Part shown: positions 60,424 to 64,000 of the stretch, piece after piece | How positions within the stretch are numbered: the first letter of the stretch is position 1 | Layout: each line of letters opens with the position of its first letter | NCBI RefSeq assembly: GCF_008364825.1 | Contig: NZ_VTTO01000008.1 | Coordinates: forward strand, 248,001 to 312,000 | From: Azospirillum sp. B21 | GTDB lineage: Bacteria; Pseudomonadota; Alphaproteobacteria; Azospirillales; Azospirillaceae | DNA: 64,000 nucleotides | Reading direction: 5' to 3' | Notes under the pieces: model-generated | Seen by the model: only the letters and a program-made list of their open reading frames with translations | Databases searched by the model: none | Told to the model about the DNA's origin: nothing | Position numbers and translations under genes: made by a program

Positions 60424-62784
60424 TCACAGGCAGCGCACGCGGGACCGGAACAGTTCGTACATCTGTCCGGCATGGCTCTCCCAATCGAGGAAGGACGGCG
60501 GCCGCGCCATCGCGGCCGAGATGCGGGAGGAGATCCGGGCGCGATGGTCCGGGTCCCCGGCAAGGCGGCAGGCGATGTCGACATAGCCGGCGGCATCGTC
60601 CGCGACCAGTTCCCCGAGATCCAGGGCGTGCAGCAGCGACGCCCCCATGGCGGAGCGCAGGGTGGTGTCCGCCAGCGTGACGACGGGCATACCCAGTTCC
60701 AGCGGTTCGATCAGCGACGTGGAGCCGGAGAAGGGGAAGCTGTCCAGGCAGATGTGGAAGTTGCGCATGCTGTTGCGGATGCCGACCCGGTTGAAGCCCG
60801 GCGTGTCGATGATGCGCACCCGCGAGGCGGCGATTCCCCGCCTGACGAGCTTGTCCAACAGATATTCCGAGAACTCCTGCTTCGGATAGGTCGCGGACCA
60901 TGACGGCGCGAAGGGAAACAGGACGAGGCGGGCGAAGGGAACGCGGGCGAGGATGTCGAGCCACGCCTCCACCGTCTCCGGCGTCAGCTTGTACAGCGAG
61001 GCGCCGGAGGTCAGCACCACCTCGCCGGGCGAAACGGGCAGGCCCGGCTGCCCCGTCCTGGAATCTCCCGGCATCGCGCCCTTTCCATGCACGAAGCAGT
61101 GGACCGTGCCCGGCAGCTTGACCAGCTCCTCGGTATAATGCTGCTGCGGAAAGCGGTCGCGCTCCAGCCCGGATGCCGACACATAGAGATCCATGGCCGA
61201 AAAGCCGGTGGAGAGCACCGAGGCGATGCTGGTCGTCTGCACGCGCGCCAGCCGGTGGGCCGCCAGCATCGCCGAGACCGATGGGGCGCCGGTCAGGTTG
61301 GACGCGAAATGCAGGACGTCCAGATCGTCGCGCCGGATGATGTCGACCATCTGGGCGAGGTTCTTCGGCAGATCGACGATCCTCGCCACCTTGGCGACCG
61401 CATCGCGCTCGAACGTCCCGGAGTCCGGTTCCACGACATAGACCGTCACCTCCATGTCGGCGGCCGGCCGCTGGAGCAGGGGCAGGACGCAGAACAGCTC
61501 CGGCGTCGGCAGGAAGGTGAGAAGGAGGATGCCGACGCGGATGGTCGCGGCGCGGCGCGGCGGCGGGCTGTGATCCAGCCGGTAGCCGAGGCGGCGCAAC
61601 GACCACTCTATGATCCTGGCGCGATGCCGGGCGAGCGGGCAGAGATTGCGGCCGCTGAAATAGCTCCCGAGCATCTCGCCGGATCGGCAGAACGCGAAGG
61701 CGGCTTCCGGCCATGGCTGCCGCCCCTGGCCGGCCTCCAATCCGTGATCGAGATAGCCCAGCCACGCCGTCTGGAAATCCGCATACCGCTCGGCCTCCCC
61801 CGGTTGCGAGAAGAAGGCGGGGGACCGGCAGGTGGCCGCGACGAACGCATCGGCCAGGGCAGCCGGAAGAAGGTCGAGATTGAAGCGGGCCGGAAGACGG
61901 TAGGCGGGCTTGAGCAACAGGGCGGCAAGCTGGCAGACGAACTGCTCGGGCCGCGTGATCCCGTCGCGGTAGGTCTCCTCCAGCAGGTCGCAGAACGACT
62001 GTTCCGCCTCGCCCAGCCTTGCGGGAGCGCGAGCCGCCAGCAGGCGCGTGTAGCGGTCGAGGGAGTCCGACGCGCAGAAGGCGCGGAACCGGTCAGGCGT
62101 CATGCGCGCCAGTTCCATGGCAAGACCCAGGCGCTCGGACACCGCCGCGCCGCCGTCGAAGCGTGCGACCGCCTCCAGCGGCGATGGCAGGGGCGACGGC
62201 AGGGACTCCGGATGGGCTTGCTGCGGCTCCGCCGCCGGCTTGATCACCTCCAGCATCACCTGGACATGCACGACCTGATCGGGCGTGGCGCTGCTGGACA
62301 GCGACCTGATCCGGAAGGCGCCGCGGAAGCCGTATTTGCGGCACAGGGAAAGATAGGCCGGGTGGTCGACCGAATAGTAGAAGAAGGAATTCGCGTTCCA
62401 GTAGCTGATGTGGGTCGGGTCCTGAAAGGCTCCCCGCCCGTCGGTCGACGGAACCCGGATGTCGACGATGGCGCCGCCGCGGCACACGCGCCAGATCTCG
62501 TTCATGGTGTGAAGACGGTCGGGCAGATGCTCGATCAGGTCATGGGCGCGCAGATGGGCGACGCTGCCCGTTTCGAAGGGGAAGCGGCCGGTGAGGTCGC
62601 AGACGAGATCGACGCCAGGACCGGGGGCCACATCGACGCCGACGAAGCCGTCCGGCTTGTGATCGCCGCAGCCGAGATCGACGCGCAGATCGCTGGTGTC
62701 ACGGGACAGGATGGCAGGGCCATGGGACATGATGGCAGGGCGCTTTTCGGGTTTGCGGGATCTGATCAACAGGCCGGCCGTCAA
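60424..62784 (-). CDS. Fusion: N-terminal SAM methyltransferase and C-terminal GT41-like glycosyltransferase
   Basis: 786 aa. Residues about 30-180 are a small methyltransferase: LRVDLGCGDHKPDGFVGVDV (motif I), VAHLRAHDLIEHLPDRLHTM, EIWRVCRGGAIVDIRVPSTD. A helical linker follows (about 200-400). The C-terminal half has GT41-type blocks: EVVLTSGASLYKLTPETVEA (nucleotide side), ILARVPFARLVLFPF, and NFHICLDSFPFSGSTSLIEP with LELGMPVVTLADTTLRSAMG, matching the LD-P--G-TT-EAL-G-PV pattern of the other two GT41 proteins here. No TPR is seen; the methyltransferase replaces it. The start overlaps the upstream gene's stop (ATGA). Could glycosylate and methylate one acceptor. Confidence 0.82.
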   Translation of the reverse strand: MTAGLLIRSRKPEKRPAIMSHGPAILSRDTSDLRVDLGCGDHKPDGFVGVDVAPGPGVDLVCDLTGRFPFETGSVAHLRAHDLIEHLPDRLHTMNEIWRVCRGGAIVDIRVPSTDGRGAFQDPTHISYWNANSFFYYSVDHPAYLSLCRKYGFRGAFRIRSLSSSATPDQVVHVQVMLEVIKPAAEPQQAHPESLPSPLPSPLEAVARFDGGAAVSERLGLAMELARMTPDRFRAFCASDSLDRYTRLLAARAPARLGEAEQSFCDLLEETYRDGITRPEQFVCQLAALLLKPAYRLPARFNLDLLPAALADAFVAATCRSPAFFSQPGEAERYADFQTAWLGYLDHGLEAGQGRQPWPEAAFAFCRSGEMLGSYFSGRNLCPLARHRARIIEWSLRRLGYRLDHSPPPRRAATIRVGILLLTFLPTPELFCVLPLLQRPAADMEVTVYVVEPDSGTFERDAVAKVARIVDLPKNLAQMVDIIRRDDLDVLHFASNLTGAPSVSAMLAAHRLARVQTTSIASVLSTGFSAMDLYVSASGLERDRFPQQHYTEELVKLPGTVHCFVHGKGAMPGDSRTGQPGLPVSPGEVVLTSGASLYKLTPETVEAWLDILARVPFARLVLFPFAPSWSATYPKQEFSEYLLDKLVRRGIAASRVRIIDTPGFNRVGIRNSMRNFHICLDSFPFSGSTSLIEPLELGMPVVTLADTTLRSAMGASLLHALDLGELVADDAAGYVDIACRLAGDPDHRARISSRISAAMARPPSFLDWESHAGQMYELFRSRVRCL

Positions 62785-64000
62785 CGGCGGAGGAAGCGGT
62801 TGAGAATCACCCGTCCAGGATAATCGACGTAGCGCAGGGTCAGCGGGCCGTCGCCGACCGCCGTCACCTGCATGAAGCTCAACGAGGGAACGTCGTCGAA
62901 CGGCTGATAGGGCACCACCGGCAAGCGGACTCCTCCCTGCTCCGCCCGGAATTCCGGGAAATGGCGGTAGCGGATGGTGTATGTCGTGCCGGCTGCGGCC
63001 TCGATCACCAGACGATTCCCTTTCCGATGCCAGGGAGCCTGCGGGGTCACGATGCCGATGTCGGCATCCGCACGGCTCATCAGGATCATGCCCGGAACGC
63101 TCACGTTCAGCAGATCGCGCAGGGGCTTGTCCATCTGGGAGAACTCGAACCCGGCGACGGCCTTCCAGCCGCTTTGCGACAGCATGTCCATGGTGGCCCG
63201 GGACAGCACCACGATATGGCCGATCCCTGCCGCCGAACAGGTTTCGAAAAACCGCTCGGGCGATGTCTGCGTGCCGTTCAGCTTCAGAAGGCGGGCCATC
63301 GACAGTTCATGCTCGAGGGTAAAGGTGTATTCCTTGGTGGCGAGCTCGATATCGCGCTTGGGCAGCAGGTCGTCGGTCATGAACCAGAACCCGCGCATCC
63401 ACAAATCCGGATAGGCCTGCTGCATCGCGGTCGAGGTGCGGACGGTTTCGACGGCGATGCGCGACCGGTCGGGAATCGCCGCGAAGAACGCGTCCAGCGC
63501 CGGGATCTTCGGGCGCGCGACGGCACGGATCAGCGGGAAGGCATCGCTCATCTCCAGGCCGTAGCGGAGGATGGCGTACCACCGGTCGCGGACGGTGGCG
63601 ATCCCGCTCTCGGCAAGCGACTGCATCGTCTGGCTCAGCGGCACGGAGCAATGGTGATTGTCCCGCATGCGGTGCGCACCGATGAAGCTGATCAGCAGGC
63701 ACCACGGATTGCCGGTGGCGCAGGCATAGGCGATGCCGATGGCCGAGAACAGCAGGTCGAAGCTCTGGAAGTCGCTGAGGAAGAAGAAGCGGCGGCTGGC
63801 GTAATAGGAGAAGAAACAGGTGAACCCCAGCAAGGCGGCGGCCGGATCCTGGTTCATCCAGGCGCCGGCCGTCAGCGACAGCGCCACCGGACCGGCGGCC
63901 ACGATCTCGTCGAGAACCGGCAGGCGGCCCTTGAGCACTTTCCCGCCATTCAGCGCGGCCCCGACATCGTGGCTCGCGAACTGGCAATAGCGCACCGTCT
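62781..64000 (-). CDS. Putative membrane-associated protein, 5' end outside the window
   Basis: The frame is open to the window edge; GTG 63995 is the first possible start but the gene may begin further upstream. The first 120 visible residues are hydrophobic with probable membrane segments (AGPVALSLTAGAWMN, ALLGFTCFFSYYASRRFFFL, LLFSAIGIAYACATGNPWCL, LLISFIGAHRM). The remainder (about 130-404) is soluble-looking: helical, then beta-rich at the end (TTYTIRYRHFPEFRAEQGGV, GDGPLTLRYVDYPGRVILNR). Function is not recognised. It overlaps the methyltransferase-GT41 gene by 4 bp, so a shared role in glycan or lipid-carrier handling is plausible. Confidence 0.7.
   Translation of the reverse strand, partial: TVRYCQFASHDVGAALNGGKVLKGRLPVLDEIVAAGPVALSLTAGAWMNQDPAAALLGFTCFFSYYASRRFFFLSDFQSFDLLFSAIGIAYACATGNPWCLLISFIGAHRMRDNHHCSVPLSQTMQSLAESGIATVRDRWYAILRYGLEMSDAFPLIRAVARPKIPALDAFFAAIPDRSRIAVETVRTSTAMQQAYPDLWMRGFWFMTDDLLPKRDIELATKEYTFTLEHELSMARLLKLNGTQTSPERFFETCSAAGIGHIVVLSRATMDMLSQSGWKAVAGFEFSQMDKPLRDLLNVSVPGMILMSRADADIGIVTPQAPWHRKGNRLVIEAAAGTTYTIRYRHFPEFRAEQGGVRLPVVPYQPFDDVPSLSFMQVTAVGDGPLTLRYVDYPGRVILNRFLRR

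Noticed and set aside
1-64000. tRNA, rRNA, riboswitch or phage attachment sites
   Set aside because: None could be recognised by eye; weak cloverleaf-like or palindromic strings in GC-rich DNA were not considered evidence.

Overview
The window looks like part of a large secondary replicon (megaplasmid or chromid) of a GC-rich alphaproteobacterium, most likely Azospirillum or a close relative. The reasons are the very high GC content and GC3 of most genes, a ParB-type partition gene and an orphan relaxase at the left end, TPR-linked glycosyltransferases typical of Rhodospirillales, and heavy insertion-sequence traffic. This assignment is inference from composition and gene content. No rRNA, tRNA or CRISPR array was seen.

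Left end (1-9.2 kb): plasmid maintenance and mobile DNA. It holds a ParB-like protein cut by the window edge, an XRE regulator among related small proteins of unknown function with a duplicated candidate operator, a frameshifted vapBC toxin-antitoxin pair, a relaxase with a doubtful C-terminus, and an unusual two-gene element in which an IS1595-type DDE transposase is translationally coupled to a TnpB-like protein with an intact RuvC triad.

9.2-18.5 kb: first glycosylation block. Two TPR-glycosyltransferases (GT9-like and GT41/SPINDLY-like, 4-bp overlap) are followed by two large glycosyltransferases (GT4 and GT2).

18.5-28.2 kb: a clearly lower-GC block, probably acquired. It encodes a GT2-WbsX protein, a GT4 enzyme, a sulfotransferase, a methyltransferase and GDP-D-glycero-alpha-D-manno-heptose genes (hddA, and hddC fused to a HAD domain). 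The heptose operon is eroding: only the 3' end of gmhA survives, with an internal stop, next to remnants of ISL3, IS1182 and IS5 elements, and the HAD (GmhB-like) domain has lost its catalytic motifs. A complete ISL3 element with perfect 22-bp ends but a frameshifted transposase follows (28.6-30.5 kb).

30.5-39 kb: a tight minus-strand operon with a type I secretion ABC transporter, HlyD adaptor, Sel1-repeat protein, GT2 glycosyltransferase, and a radical SAM enzyme whose SPASM domain is a separate overlapping gene. This suggests export coupled to modification of an unidentified substrate.

39-64 kb: second glycosylation block. It has a TPR-GT41, an APH-fold kinase plus nucleotidyltransferase-HAD pair, a WavE-like protein, an FkbM methyltransferase gene destroyed by a TnpB-bearing IS, GDP-L-fucose synthesis (gmd, a gmd paralogue, fcl), a sugar N-formyltransferase, further TPR-glycosyltransferases (GT4, GT9-like and fucosyltransferase-like), methyltransferases, a HEPN-MNT toxin-antitoxin pair, a methyltransferase-GT41 fusion, and a membrane-like protein running off the right end. 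Together the window supplies activated sugars (GDP-fucose, formerly GDP-heptose), many glycosyltransferases with protein-binding TPR arms, and decorating enzymes (methyl, formyl, sulfo). This is what protein O-glycosylation (for example of flagellin) or a surface polysaccharide would need; the acceptor is not encoded here.
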